From Gemmatimonadota bacterium (GTDB taxonomy: Bacteria > Latescibacterota > UBA2968): a stretch of DNA of 49,643 nucleotides. Of the stretch, positions 26,677 through 35,480 are shown piece by piece. The translations under genes and the position numbers were made by a program. The notes beneath the pieces are model-generated. The model was not told where the DNA came from, searched no databases, and saw nothing but the letters and a program-made list of their open reading frames with translations. Position 1 is the stretch's first letter; every line of letters starts with the position of its first letter. The DNA lies in contig JAPOXY010000100.1 in NCBI GenBank assembly GCA_026706845.1, positions 1 through 49,643 on the forward strand. The letters run 5' to 3'.

Positions 26677-26983
26677 GTTTGAAAATTTCCTCGAGAAAGG
26701 GATCAAAATTTTGCAGATGGGTTTGAATTTCTTCAGGTGTACGCACGACAATATCCATTGCAACGTATTTGGGACGACAAATGCGAGCAATTGCGGCACT
26801 TCGCGCTGTTGGACGCAAATCTGTATCCATAATGACGAGCAAATCTAAATCGCTATCGGTCTTTGGCTCGCCATAAGCCTGAGAGCCAAAGAGGATAATC
26901 TGATCTGGATGAAAGTGTTCGACAATTTTGTTTGCGATCTCATCCAAAAGCGATTCTGTAATTTTTTGTTCTTTCACATTCAT
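26645..26983 (-). CDS. MNT-type minimal nucleotidyltransferase (antitoxin of HEPN pair)
   Basis: 112-residue minimal nucleotidyltransferase. Motif G33-S34 followed by D45-x-D47 (FGSQAYGEPKTDSDLDLLV) and a later acidic position (VAMDIVVRT) form the metal site. In characterised HEPN/MNT modules such a protein inactivates the HEPN toxin by AMP transfer. Gene order MNT then HEPN with overlap is the standard arrangement. Confidence 0.92.
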   Translation of the reverse strand: MNVKEQKITESLLDEIANKIVEHFHPDQIILFGSQAYGEPKTDSDLDLLVIMDTDLRPTARSAAIARICRPKYVAMDIVVRTPEEIQTHLQNFDPFLEEIFKLGRILYKSAG

Positions 26984-27326
26984 ACCTTGAGTATTTCCTA
27001 AAACGCGCTGTCGAACTGGGCGAATTGCCCATCCGCTTTTTGCGTATAATGATAAATGCCTATTTGCAATTTACTTGAAAAAACAGGGACTTGCAATGAC
27101 GTTTTTGCGTATAACGATAATTATATGCAAAATTCAATCCCTTCAAAATGTCTCAATGCGGAAAGCCAAAAGCGTGATCCTACCCCGAGCCTATTCACAA
27201 ATTCCTCGTCCTAAAACGCATTTGCACACTTTCGCGTAGTGCCTGTATATTGATGGTATAACTGAACAGGTGCGTGAATAACGTAGTTAGCGGACAGCCA
27301 CACAATACTGGCAAAGGATTCTCCTG
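26984..27326. other. Divergent intergenic region with direct repeats
   Basis: No gene seen. It contains a 19-base direct repeat, TTTTTGCGTATAA(T/C)GATAA, at 27037-27055 and 27102-27120, 65 bases apart with one mismatch; each copy is followed within 15 bases by TTGCAA or TATGCAA. It lies upstream of both the MNT gene (minus) and the nucleotidyltransferase gene at 27327 (plus), so the repeats may be operators for either. Confidence 0.55.
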
Positions 27327-28145
27327 ATGCTCGATATAGTCAATCTCCCTGAGCACAGACGCGTTTTTGACAGTCTATTGCGACACTTCCGGGACATAGA
27401 CGAAGTCATCGGCATCTTCGTCAGCGGAAGTCAAGCTACCGGAGAGATGGACGAGCAATCCGACCTTGATTTAGGGGTTGTTTTTGATTCCCAAAAAATC
27501 CGAGATGCTGTCTGGTCTAAAAGGTGGAATTGGGCGACCGAACCGTGGTTCCACCGATTTGATGCAGATCACATCAAGGAGTATTTCGTTATCTATCTTT
27601 TCGAGCCGTGCGTCAAGGCAGACATCAATCTGTACATAGAGGAGGACTTGCCAGGTTGGAAGGGAGGGCCCTTTCATCTTATCTGGACGAAGTCAGACAG
27701 GCTTGAAGAATGGTGTCAAGTTTCGAATGATAAGGTACGCCGCGAGAACAGGCCGACTCCCAGTGAAGAAGTGTTGATCCATGAAGACGAACGTCTCTGG
27801 GCTTGGCTTGTGTATGTTGTTTTGCACACGAAGCGTGGTGAGTACTATTCCGCAGCCTGGTCGTTTGCCGATCTACGCAACATCGTGGAGAAATGGCATG
27901 CATATCTACAGGGAGAACACAAATTCACGCCCAGGCAGTTCGAGCAGCGGATGCCATCGCACCTAACTGGCCGATTTGCGACTCTATTCCCTCAGCCAAC
28001 ACGAAATTCACTCAAGAAGGCTTACTATAACCTGGCGGAACTACATGAGGAGCAGCGCAGAGAAATCGGTTCACGACTTGGATTGACCTGGAAGATAAGC
28101 GAGTATGGTATATGTAGGGTCAAGGATATGATTGGCGAAATATAG
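27327..28145 (+). CDS. Nucleotidyltransferase-domain protein
   Basis: 272 residues. The N-terminal nucleotidyltransferase motif is complete: G34-S35 and D46-x-D48 in VSGSQATGEMDEQSDLDLG, with a later acidic residue in a CVKADINLYIEED strand. The C-terminal half is helical, as in aminoglycoside/lincosamide nucleotidyltransferase-like proteins. AAAGGATTCTCCTG-ATG gives the start. Its stop touches the reading frame of the ART-like gene at 28187, so the two form a unit. It could be an antibiotic-modifying enzyme, or the antitoxin half of a toxin-antitoxin pair (inference from its neighbour). Confidence 0.85.
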   Translation: MLDIVNLPEHRRVFDSLLRHFRDIDEVIGIFVSGSQATGEMDEQSDLDLGVVFDSQKIRDAVWSKRWNWATEPWFHRFDADHIKEYFVIYLFEPCVKADINLYIEEDLPGWKGGPFHLIWTKSDRLEEWCQVSNDKVRRENRPTPSEEVLIHEDERLWAWLVYVVLHTKRGEYYSAAWSFADLRNIVEKWHAYLQGEHKFTPRQFEQRMPSHLTGRFATLFPQPTRNSLKKAYYNLAELHEEQRREIGSRLGLTWKISEYGICRVKDMIGEI

Positions 28146-28186
28146 TGTGGCCGTCCGCTTGCTTTTTTGAAAAGTTTGGGTTACTG

Positions 28187-28606
28187 ATGCCAGATTGCGA
28201 CTACAGTCTTACGTGGTACCATGGCTCTCAGCAAAAGCTGACGAAACTTCGTATCGGTAGTTCGATCACACAATACAGAAATGTGGCGAAGGCGTTCTCT
28301 CACCGTCCTTCTCTTATCTCTTTGTCTGACGAAGGTGAGTCTCTATCTGACAAGCTCAGGCTGAAGCATAACGGCGTCACGCCAGGTTATCTCTATGTTG
28401 TTTCAGATGAGATTGATCCTGATGATGTGTATCCGCATCCCCATCCGGCAAATGTCGGTCGCTGGGAGTGGCTGACTAACCGGGAATTGAAACTGGAACT
28501 CATCGAACAGACTATCGTAACAGACAGTGAACGGCTGACAGACGAAGATATCGCCGAGATAAGGCGGAAACAGAAGGAAAGGGGCGAGGAGTCATTCGCG
28601 GAGTGA
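28187..28606 (+). CDS. Putative small ADP-ribosyltransferase-like (Arr-type) protein
   Basis: 139 residues from the ATG at 28187; an in-frame GTG at 28145 would abut the preceding stop. The layout recalls rifampin ADP-ribosyltransferase (Arr) and related ART folds: N-terminal WYHGSQQKL, then RIGSSIT, a central GYLYVVSDEI strand, a YPHPHPAN segment and WEWLTNREL. The conserved His of YHGS would bind NAD. Family assignment rests on pattern only. If correct, the target could be an antibiotic or a cellular macromolecule. The last 30 residues are charged and helical. Confidence 0.6.
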   Translation: MPDCDYSLTWYHGSQQKLTKLRIGSSITQYRNVAKAFSHRPSLISLSDEGESLSDKLRLKHNGVTPGYLYVVSDEIDPDDVYPHPHPANVGRWEWLTNRELKLELIEQTIVTDSERLTDEDIAEIRRKQKERGEESFAE

Positions 28607-28669
28607 TCTGTTTGAAAAAGCGCGCAACAAAAAGTAGGTGCAATGTTCTGCATATTCAGCATGACAAAT

Positions 28670-28705
28670 AAAAAAGCCGCTTCCCAGTTTAAGAAGCGGC
28701 TTTAA
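28670..28705. terminator. Bidirectional terminator
   Basis: Eleven-base stem AAAGCCGCTTC/GAAGCGGCTTT with A-run on one side and TTTAATTT on the other. It separates the ART-like gene (plus) from the convergent nucleotidyltransferase gene (minus). Confidence 0.85.
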
Positions 28706-28724
28706 TTTATCTATCACATTTAGT

Positions 28725-29558
28725 TCAGGGCGCAGGTCGTCTCACTGTCTCTTCAAAGTAAGTTGTCTCTGGATTGTCAATCCAATCGCCAACCCAACCC
28801 AGTTCTTTCAGTCCGCTTTGAACAATTGGCAATGTCGCCCGCAATTCTTTCACGGGTATCCAGTCACGCCAGTTGCGGTCGGCCGGTGGGGCGAGAAATT
28901 CTCTCATGCCGCCTACTGCCCGTTGAATCGATGGATATACCATCGCGCCCAGTTGTGTTTGTTTGGCTGCTTCAACCAGCCATTTGTCGTAGGGAAACGG
29001 CTGTCTGTCAGCAACGCAGCACATTTTGCAGAGGTGTTCGATGACGTTTCCAACCGCAACAAACGCTGTTTCCACCTTATTTCGAGCTGCCATAGCCAGT
29101 GGACCGCGCTGCGAGTAATGATACTTGCCGAATATCCACTTCAACTTGCTCTCCGCGACCGCTGGCGGATACAGGGAATAGCGATGTTTCAGCTCTTCAG
29201 CGATATTTGAACTACCGTAGAGGGTTCGCGAGGTGGCAATCACCCACATCATCTCATCCGGGTATGTTTCCAACCACGCCCGCAGGTCATCTTCATCGTA
29301 AAACGACCAGTGGGCTTCGTAGTCGCCTCTATCGACGAAGAGTTGCCCGCTTCGTTCATAAGTCCTCCGATCTTCACCGGAAAGGTGCCGCTTATCGCCA
29401 ATGATACAAAGGTCGAGGTCTGACCATTCATCGGCAAAGTTAGCGGCGCGACTCCCAATCAACATGAGGACAGGGCGTTCACCCATTCGTTGGCAAGAAT
29501 CTATGGCTCGATTGATGAACTGTTGATCTTCTGGACTGAAACGAATCTTTTCTCTCAT
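28725..29558 (-). CDS. Nucleotidyltransferase-domain protein with helical C-terminal domain
   Basis: 277 residues from the ATG at 29558, which has GGAG nine bases upstream; a TTG at 29588 is also in frame. The nucleotidyltransferase motif is G35-S36 with D47-x-D49 (GSRAANFADEWSDLDLC). The C-terminal half (SKLKWIFGKYHYSQRGPLAMAARNKVETAFVAVG and onward) is helical and resembles the substrate-binding halves of aminoglycoside 6-adenylyltransferase-like proteins. Stand-alone gene. An antibiotic-modifying role is possible but unproven. Confidence 0.85.
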   Translation of the reverse strand: MREKIRFSPEDQQFINRAIDSCQRMGERPVLMLIGSRAANFADEWSDLDLCIIGDKRHLSGEDRRTYERSGQLFVDRGDYEAHWSFYDEDDLRAWLETYPDEMMWVIATSRTLYGSSNIAEELKHRYSLYPPAVAESKLKWIFGKYHYSQRGPLAMAARNKVETAFVAVGNVIEHLCKMCCVADRQPFPYDKWLVEAAKQTQLGAMVYPSIQRAVGGMREFLAPPADRNWRDWIPVKELRATLPIVQSGLKELGWVGDWIDNPETTYFEETVRRPAP

Positions 29559-29599
29559 TGCAGACATCTCCGGGACGGTCGTTGTCAAGGTTATTCATA

Positions 29600-29646
29600 T
29601 TAGACTGCACGGATGAAAATTGTACGTCGCGGTGTCTTGTATATTG
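29600..29646 (+). repeat. Dispersed 45-bp direct repeat, copy B
   Basis: TTAGAC-N11-AAATTGTACGTCGCGGTGTCTTGTATATTG. Most similar to copy C at 37783, with the last 28 bases identical except one. It lies just upstream of the HTH gene at 29709. The final TTGTAT can serve as a -35 hexamer, with TATTAT at 29662-29667 as a -10 at a long spacing. Confidence 0.7.
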
Positions 29647-29708
29647 AAGTTTTCTTTTTGATATTATACGGCAATGCCGTATGTTTTATTTTCGTGAGGA
29701 GATTGAAA

Positions 29709-29981
29709 ATGAATGAAAAGAATAGAAATATCGGTCAAGAGATTCTATCTGGCCTACAGGAAATTAAGCGCGGCGAACACGGTCGTATTATCGCAGTGCC
29801 TGACATTGCCCAAACGAGAGCGAAAGTAGGTCTTTCTCAGGCTCAGTTTGCCCAATTGATGGGTGTATCTGTTCGCACACTGCAAGATTGGGAGCAGGGC
29901 CGCCGTCGTCCATCGGGAGCAGCCCGGACACTATTGATAATCGCAGACAAAAACCCTCAAGCGATATTGGATGTGATGTAA
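29709..29981 (+). CDS. HTH (XRE) antitoxin-like regulator, orphan
   Basis: 90 residues. The helix-turn-helix is at residues 38-65 (TRAKVGLSQAQFAQLMGVSV followed by RTLQDWEQGRRRPSG), the pattern of HigA/NadS-type antitoxin regulators. The ATG at 29709 is preferred over an upstream in-frame start at 29613 because GAGGAG lies nine bases before it and the upstream part reads as repeat DNA. Such regulators normally follow a RelE/HigB toxin gene; none is present here, so this is an orphan antitoxin or a remnant of a broken pair. Confidence 0.85.
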   Translation: MNEKNRNIGQEILSGLQEIKRGEHGRIIAVPDIAQTRAKVGLSQAQFAQLMGVSVRTLQDWEQGRRRPSGAARTLLIIADKNPQAILDVM

Positions 29982-30019
29982 AACCTGTAACCTGAAATCT
30001 GGAATAGAATTGAAAAATA

Positions 30020-30047
30020 AACGCCCTGCTCAAGCAAGCAGGGCGTT
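30020..30047 (-). terminator. Terminator of the HEAT-like gene
   Basis: Eleven-base stem AACGCCCTGCT/AGCAGGGCGTT with loop CAAGCA. On the minus strand it is followed by TATTTTTC, so it ends the gene at 30076; it may also work for the convergent HTH gene. Confidence 0.75.
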
Positions 30048-30075
30048 GACGTAATTAGAGCAGAATTGATCGCGT

Positions 30076-30570
30076 CTATTCCCCAAGGTCGTCAATGACG
30101 TCAGAAATATAATCTCGCAGCCACGATTCTGGATCAGAATGCGATTTCAGAACTGGCAGAATGTCACTATCACCCCACAATTCCGCTGCTTGAACTGCGG
30201 CATCTCTAATCTCCACATCATCCAAAGCCAACGCATCGCGCACGAGTTCGGAACGCCATGAGCTTGTTCCTAAATGTTCTTGACACCCAAGGCAACGCAG
30301 AACAGACGCCGCGAAGACCGGTTGTGCGGTATCTAAGGAGAAATCTCTCAGCCACTCGAGAATTCGCGCGTCTTCCCCGGATTGTAATGTCTGTTCTATA
30401 ATGTCCTCAGCCTTATGGTGCATACCGTCCTCAAGAGGCTCGGTTTCAAAGGCTACGTGCAATTTGTTTGCAAGTCGCACTTGTTCGCGCTCCTCATCCC
30501 GATCCGGTTTGAAACGAAACTCACAGACTGCTTCCTCAATAGGTGGATTACTGTAGAGACGTTGCACCAT
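30076..30570 (-). CDS. HEAT-like protein with short TIGR04255-like N-terminus
   Basis: 164 residues. The first 20 (LYSNPPIEEAVCEFRF) look like the start of TIGR04255-family proteins, which are usually 230-270 residues. From about residue 50 onward it is instead a set of HEAT-like helical pairs (DARILEWLRDFS, VFAASVLRCLGC, VEIRDAAVQAAELWGD). It may be a chimera made by an internal deletion that joined two neighbouring genes. GGAGAGAATCTA-ATG gives the start. Function unknown; HEAT repeats usually bind proteins. Confidence 0.7.
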   Translation of the reverse strand: MVQRLYSNPPIEEAVCEFRFKPDRDEEREQVRLANKLHVAFETEPLEDGMHHKAEDIIEQTLQSGEDARILEWLRDFSLDTAQPVFAASVLRCLGCQEHLGTSSWRSELVRDALALDDVEIRDAAVQAAELWGDSDILPVLKSHSDPESWLRDYISDVIDDLGE

Positions 30571-30783
30571 TAGATTCTCTCCGTAAATAGTACACCGCTT
30601 GTCCTTCTTTTTTGGACTGACAATTTGATGTTAAAAAACAGACCGTGACCTATTCGTCAATGACTAAAGGTTGGCACCCGAGCAACCGGAGAATGAAGGA
30701 TAAAAGGTATTTTGTGACTTTTGTTAGATACCAAAATACTGAGCAAGATGCTGAGTCTTTCCAGCAGAATCCTACCTTTAGGA

Positions 30784-31755
30784 CTATGATTGCTGATATA
30801 CTCTCAAAATCTCCTCTTTTGAAAATCGAACAATGTCTTCTTCACGTATTATAGGATTTATCTCACTGCTCAGAATACTTTGAGATGGTTGCCATGGTGC
30901 TTCAAAATACGACTTATCCTGAGGGTAAAAAAACTTAACAGATTCGGCGTCTGTACCGTTCGCTACTTTGAGAAATGCAAGTATATTATTTAGGGAAATG
31001 GATATTAGATTCAAGCCATGTACAAGACATTTTGGGTCCCAATTCAGTGCAGGTTTTTTGAGCCTAAAGTGTGTTGGATTTCGTTTGTCTATCTCATCTC
31101 CAATTCCTTCGGACACAAAAAAAGATGAACCAAAATCGCTACCTCCGAGATAGGACATTTTCTCTGGTGGAGCAGGCACCCCGGGTATATCCTCGGGGCC
31201 AACCCAAAAACTAGAGCCACCTGGTCTCACCCGGAATCCATGCTTTATATTGTTGTATTCGGCAATTAGCTTATCATCCAGAAAATCTTTTGCAAATCGA
31301 TACCATAAGGTTGTAAACGATTCTTTAAGTTGCTGCTCTTTATCTTCATCTTGAAGGTTAAAATCGTTTATCAAATTTGATAGTTCCTCCAACGTAACGG
31401 ATTGAAGATTGAGTTTACAGAAAATCGGAGTTTGGTAGTTGATAATTTTTTTTACCAAGTCCCTCAACTGCTTTAAGGTATACTTTTGAAGCCAACCCAT
31501 AATACAGTCTGGAGCTTGAATACACGCACAAAGTAATGCAAATAGTGTTTCAAGACCATGACAATAGGCTATTCTTATGGCTATAGCCGCATACTGAGCC
31601 CCATCACCTTGCAGAGATCCTTTATTAATTGCTGCAATATATTCATAATAGGTAGGGTCAATTCCTTCGATGAATTCAAGATTCGTTCTCCTTATTTCTG
31701 GATCCCAGACACAGTAAGGAATATCTAACACAGCGAATCTACTATTTTCTATCAT
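30784..31755 (-). CDS. Unknown protein with HEPN-like features, partner of the 1242-residue nuclease protein
   Basis: 323 residues. Helical N-terminal half with AIAIRIAYCHGLETLFALLCACIQAP (55-81) and a motif AEYNNIKHGFRVRPGG (165-180) whose N-x2-KH arrangement resembles HEPN-type helices of defence proteins. The C-terminal third is a mix of strands with several FF/WVG turns. The start ATG overlaps the stop of the large upstream gene as ATGA, so the two proteins are translationally coupled and probably act together. I do not recognise the family. A/T-rich with codon use unlike the catabolic genes, suggesting transfer. Confidence 0.75.
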   Translation of the reverse strand: MIENSRFAVLDIPYCVWDPEIRRTNLEFIEGIDPTYYEYIAAINKGSLQGDGAQYAAIAIRIAYCHGLETLFALLCACIQAPDCIMGWLQKYTLKQLRDLVKKIINYQTPIFCKLNLQSVTLEELSNLINDFNLQDEDKEQQLKESFTTLWYRFAKDFLDDKLIAEYNNIKHGFRVRPGGSSFWVGPEDIPGVPAPPEKMSYLGGSDFGSSFFVSEGIGDEIDKRNPTHFRLKKPALNWDPKCLVHGLNLISISLNNILAFLKVANGTDAESVKFFYPQDKSYFEAPWQPSQSILSSEINPIIREEDIVRFSKEEILRVYQQS

Positions 31756-34700
31756 TTTAATACCTTTCCTTTTGCTGTGGAATTGAGCAACTTTAGCGGG
31801 CCTATCTTGTCGGCCTCAATGGGCAATGAAGTTAAGTACGTCATCGGCACATCGACATTGGTTACAAGTCTGTCATCGATATTAGATGGATCTGGTAAGA
31901 ATCCGACGATATGTTGGAGACATGCAGCATTTGCTCTAATCCATTCGACACGTTTTACATGCTTGCCTAACTCATCCTTTGCTTCCCCACGAAAACGGCG
32001 ACAAATTTCGGCAAACTCAGCAACAGTTCGGGCCAATTGCAGACGCTTACACTCAACGATCTGTATTTCTCCGCTTGGCTTCCACGCTAAGACATCTACA
32101 TCACCGAGTTTATCAGAAGCACCTAATTCGGTCATTTGTACCTCATTACGGGTATGCCATCCTTTTTCGCACAGCTTATTAGCAACAGACTGAGCAAAGG
32201 CGTGCCCTTTTTCGTCGTTTACCATTCCAACATATTGTTTCATCTCTGTTGAGGTGAAGAATTCTTGCGGTAGGTGCCCCTCGTCAATCCTACCCAATAG
32301 ATTAAGGATACTTTGTTTTAGTGTACCAATTCCAAAAAGCACCTTATCATTGTTTTGCTTTCCAAAAACAAACAAGGGTTTCGCTGTTACAGAAAGTCTG
32401 CGTTTGAAGCGCCAAGGGTAAATATCTTTCCCCGTAAAACCCGATGGAGGTTTATCCCATTGAGGGCGATGAAAAATTCCGAAAGAGCGGACAAATGCTT
32501 CGCTTGCATCTACTGATAAGCCTCTGTTCGAAGTCAGTCTGGCTTTGATATCACCAAGCGTTGTTTCGACGATTACACTGTCGTATTCAACAGCAAGGTC
32601 CATGAGTTTTGAAATTCCTTCTACCGCTTCGTCCAGAGACAAACCGAACTCGACACGGGATGCATGAATTAATTCTGAAGAAAATATTTCGTCAGGTCTC
32701 TTTCGCTCATCATAAGATTCGTTTTCATATAACTCGCGGTATTCTTGTACAGCCGTTTTAAATCCTTTCGAAAAATGAGATTCCAAGAATGGTTTGATAA
32801 CGGTACTTTGGAACTCATGGTCAATAGTGTACTCACCATTTGGGTGCAATTCGATTCGGGGTGTAACTAGATCATTTTTGACGGCATCCGAGACCCTTGC
32901 AACTTCGAGTAATAGCGTCACTTTGGCTAATAGTTCGTCCAGTTTCCAGCGTGAAAGCTGACGACCACCTGTTTTAGGACACTCACAAATAGCCATTTCT
33001 ATGATTGTACGGGCTGATATTGCAGTATTGACTCGATCCGCTTCCCGACCTCGTGATATGGCAATAACATCTTCCTCTGATGCGTGAAGCGCCTGTACTG
33101 CCTGCGCGGTACGACGCCAGTGTTCACGGTCATAAATAATGGCTTCATGTACTCGGAGTGCTTCACGTATCACTGATGCTCGATCAAGTTGTTTCAACTG
33201 GCTGCGTATTTGGCTCCAAATTTTATCTACAACTTTGTGCAAAAATTCATTGCATTCAACTTTCGAATTGATCTCCCCAATTGTCGTTGCTGATGTGCAT
33301 CCTTCGGACAGCTTCAACTTGGAAAAAGCAAAATCCTCTTGAGCTATGAATATTGGAGCTTGGTTTTGTTTTGCTTTTAGTTGTTCAATAGGATCTATAG
33401 GAAAGGCATGGAGAATCCGCATACCTGGATCACTGATCACTTTGTTTAATAAAGCTTCCAGTATGTCCTTATCAACATTCTTATTTGTATCTTGATGTAG
33501 ACTGATAAGACCTTTCGCGATGCTTCTCAGGACTATCCGCTCACCAGTATTCTCAGGTTGCTGAAAATACTGAAGGAAATCAGGAGGTAACTTGACCACA
33601 GCGGTTCGCTGTTTATTTTGAATGGTAACTTCAAATTCGTTGACTTTCGTGTCTATTTGAGGTTTCATATTTTTCTCAACTATAAGTATGCCATCTACAT
33701 CAATTACGTCATCTGCATTGAGTTTAATTTCTACCGGACCGAATGGGGCATCTGGGTAGAGGGACTCAATCTCGGATACGAGCCTGTCATACAGACCGAT
33801 GAATCCCTCCCATATATCATAAAGGAAGCGAGGGAATTTTTCGTCACTCTCGCGTATCATGACTAGCCAACTGGGGCCACGCGCCGTTTCCACAGTCCCC
33901 GCAAATATGCCTGAACTCAGATGGATCAGGCTCGCATAAATTGGACGGTCACACACGGATTTGAAGTATGAGTTACTAAAAAATCGTACTACGGGTACGT
34001 AGATCCCGTCTGTTGTCTTAAGGACATGTCGATCTACAAGATTTCGGACTTCCTGTCGGGCGACCAAAATCCAATCGTTTTCAATGATAAGCATAGAGGG
34101 GGAATCTATAGCTAAATCATGAGGCACAATTTGGTAGTTCGATTGACGCCAGTAGCTAAAAGAATTCAAGTCGCCGCTCATGTCTTGAATAGTGACTCCT
34201 TCCTTATCTACCCATGTCCTCTGTTTGATATATTTGAGGTAGCGTGTGATCGGTTGATCGGGCAGGTGGCCTAGCATGAGAAGGTTGGATATACTAATAG
34301 CCGATAGATGCCATTGATCCGGACACTCATCAAAGCCCAGAGCGAAGCCGCGGCCGAGTCCCCCCATTATCAAAAGTGTCATTCCTTCATTAAAATCTGG
34401 TAATGACATGCAGTAAGAGGCGGTTTTAGATATATAATCATTAAGACCCGTCATCAATTCTTGCGGATATGTCATGAAACCGGATAAATCATAGGGTTTC
34501 AACGAATCTAAACGGTCATGGACAAGCACGACATGAAGGTACTTGTTGACATCATATTTGAGCAGCCAAGCATGAAGTGGTGGAGTCTTTCTATCGAATT
34601 CGGGTAGCTTGAGAGAGAAAACATCTTGCTCCAGTTGCTTGAACACCTCTCCTTCGACTTGTTTGGCTTGATAAGTGGCCAACGCACGAGAGAAGGCCGA

Positions 34701-35480
34701 CAAGTAACCCCTTCGCCGCAACTCAGAGAGAATGAACGTCCTAATTGCTGGGCTAACCGCGTTAGGTAAAGCCAAAACCACTTTATCGCCAAAGTCTATA
34801 AGGGGGCGTTTCTCAAGGGAAGATTTTCCGATTGTCTCAGTTTTGAGGGCCTGCCTATCTTCATATCGCAGAATAAAGGGTGCCAACAGGTGACGTTTGA
34901 TCCCCATTGCATTAAGTTCGCTATCTGAGAAGATTACCGCTTGGGCCCGTTCCGCCCTGTCACTCACACAGGCGACTCCGATTTTATCCTTCGCGGTCGA
35001 AGGTGCGTTATGCCATCTCCGTAAACCGACACGCTCAGCGACACTATCGCTCAATTTTAGCAATGCAAAAGCAGGGCTTAGAAGATTTCGACACTCCTGC
35101 AGAGCAAGATGGATACTTAGGATATTGATAGCTGCTTGAACAAAGTAGTCACTTGATTCCCATATTCCTTGGAATATGCGCCGATTGCCCTCATGCGTCT
35201 CGACATTGGTGATAAAGACATCCTCCACAGGGTCTTCGTATATTGCGATCCTGTTGCCGAGATATTGATTTAGCCAGTGGTCTATCTCGGCTAACTTGAG
35301 ATTTCGAGAGCCTTCGCAGTTCGCTACAGTCAGGTGAATGGCTGTTTCTATCCGGAGTGTATTCGCATGCAAAGAGGGGACGGTGAGTAAGCCGGCGAGT
35401 TGTGTAACTGAAGACTGTAGGTCGTGTTTTTCAAAAAACTTCGCAAACCGCCTAAAATCAGAAAAATTAATTGACACCAT
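31752..35480 (-). CDS. Large unknown protein with C-terminal PD-(D/E)XK nuclease motif
   Basis: 1242 residues, no signal peptide or membrane segment. The C-terminal 150 or so residues show a restriction-endonuclease fold signature: helix GHAFAQSVANKLCEKGWHT, then strand pair D1127-V-D1129 ... E1143-C-K1145 (GDVDVLAWK, QIVECKRL), followed by a helix with conserved polar residues. This is a PD-(D/E)XK active site of Mrr/NERD type. The 1100 preceding residues are unrecognised: helical blocks with a beta-rich middle (about 480-620), no Walker A or helicase motif. AAAGG lies eight bases before the ATG. It overlaps the 323-residue partner gene. A defence role is inferred from the nuclease plus context. 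Confidence 0.85.
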   Translation of the reverse strand: MVSINFSDFRRFAKFFEKHDLQSSVTQLAGLLTVPSLHANTLRIETAIHLTVANCEGSRNLKLAEIDHWLNQYLGNRIAIYEDPVEDVFITNVETHEGNRRIFQGIWESSDYFVQAAINILSIHLALQECRNLLSPAFALLKLSDSVAERVGLRRWHNAPSTAKDKIGVACVSDRAERAQAVIFSDSELNAMGIKRHLLAPFILRYEDRQALKTETIGKSSLEKRPLIDFGDKVVLALPNAVSPAIRTFILSELRRRGYLSAFSRALATYQAKQVEGEVFKQLEQDVFSLKLPEFDRKTPPLHAWLLKYDVNKYLHVVLVHDRLDSLKPYDLSGFMTYPQELMTGLNDYISKTASYCMSLPDFNEGMTLLIMGGLGRGFALGFDECPDQWHLSAISISNLLMLGHLPDQPITRYLKYIKQRTWVDKEGVTIQDMSGDLNSFSYWRQSNYQIVPHDLAIDSPSMLIIENDWILVARQEVRNLVDRHVLKTTDGIYVPVVRFFSNSYFKSVCDRPIYASLIHLSSGIFAGTVETARGPSWLVMIRESDEKFPRFLYDIWEGFIGLYDRLVSEIESLYPDAPFGPVEIKLNADDVIDVDGILIVEKNMKPQIDTKVNEFEVTIQNKQRTAVVKLPPDFLQYFQQPENTGERIVLRSIAKGLISLHQDTNKNVDKDILEALLNKVISDPGMRILHAFPIDPIEQLKAKQNQAPIFIAQEDFAFSKLKLSEGCTSATTIGEINSKVECNEFLHKVVDKIWSQIRSQLKQLDRASVIREALRVHEAIIYDREHWRRTAQAVQALHASEEDVIAISRGREADRVNTAISARTIIEMAICECPKTGGRQLSRWKLDELLAKVTLLLEVARVSDAVKNDLVTPRIELHPNGEYTIDHEFQSTVIKPFLESHFSKGFKTAVQEYRELYENESYDERKRPDEIFSSELIHASRVEFGLSLDEAVEGISKLMDLAVEYDSVIVETTLGDIKARLTSNRGLSVDASEAFVRSFGIFHRPQWDKPPSGFTGKDIYPWRFKRRLSVTAKPLFVFGKQNNDKVLFGIGTLKQSILNLLGRIDEGHLPQEFFTSTEMKQYVGMVNDEKGHAFAQSVANKLCEKGWHTRNEVQMTELGASDKLGDVDVLAWKPSGEIQIVECKRLQLARTVAEFAEICRRFRGEAKDELGKHVKRVEWIRANAACLQHIVGFLPDPSNIDDRLVTNVDVPMTYLTSLPIEADKIGPLKLLNSTAKGKVLK

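Noticed and set aside
29613-29708. N-terminal extension of the HTH gene
   Set aside because: The extension is translated from the 45-bp repeat and promoter region; the ATG at 29709 has a strong Shine-Dalgarno sequence.
30645-30854. 69-codon plus-strand frame
   Set aside because: Overlaps the 3' end of the well-supported gene at 30784 and has no start signal or recognisable product.
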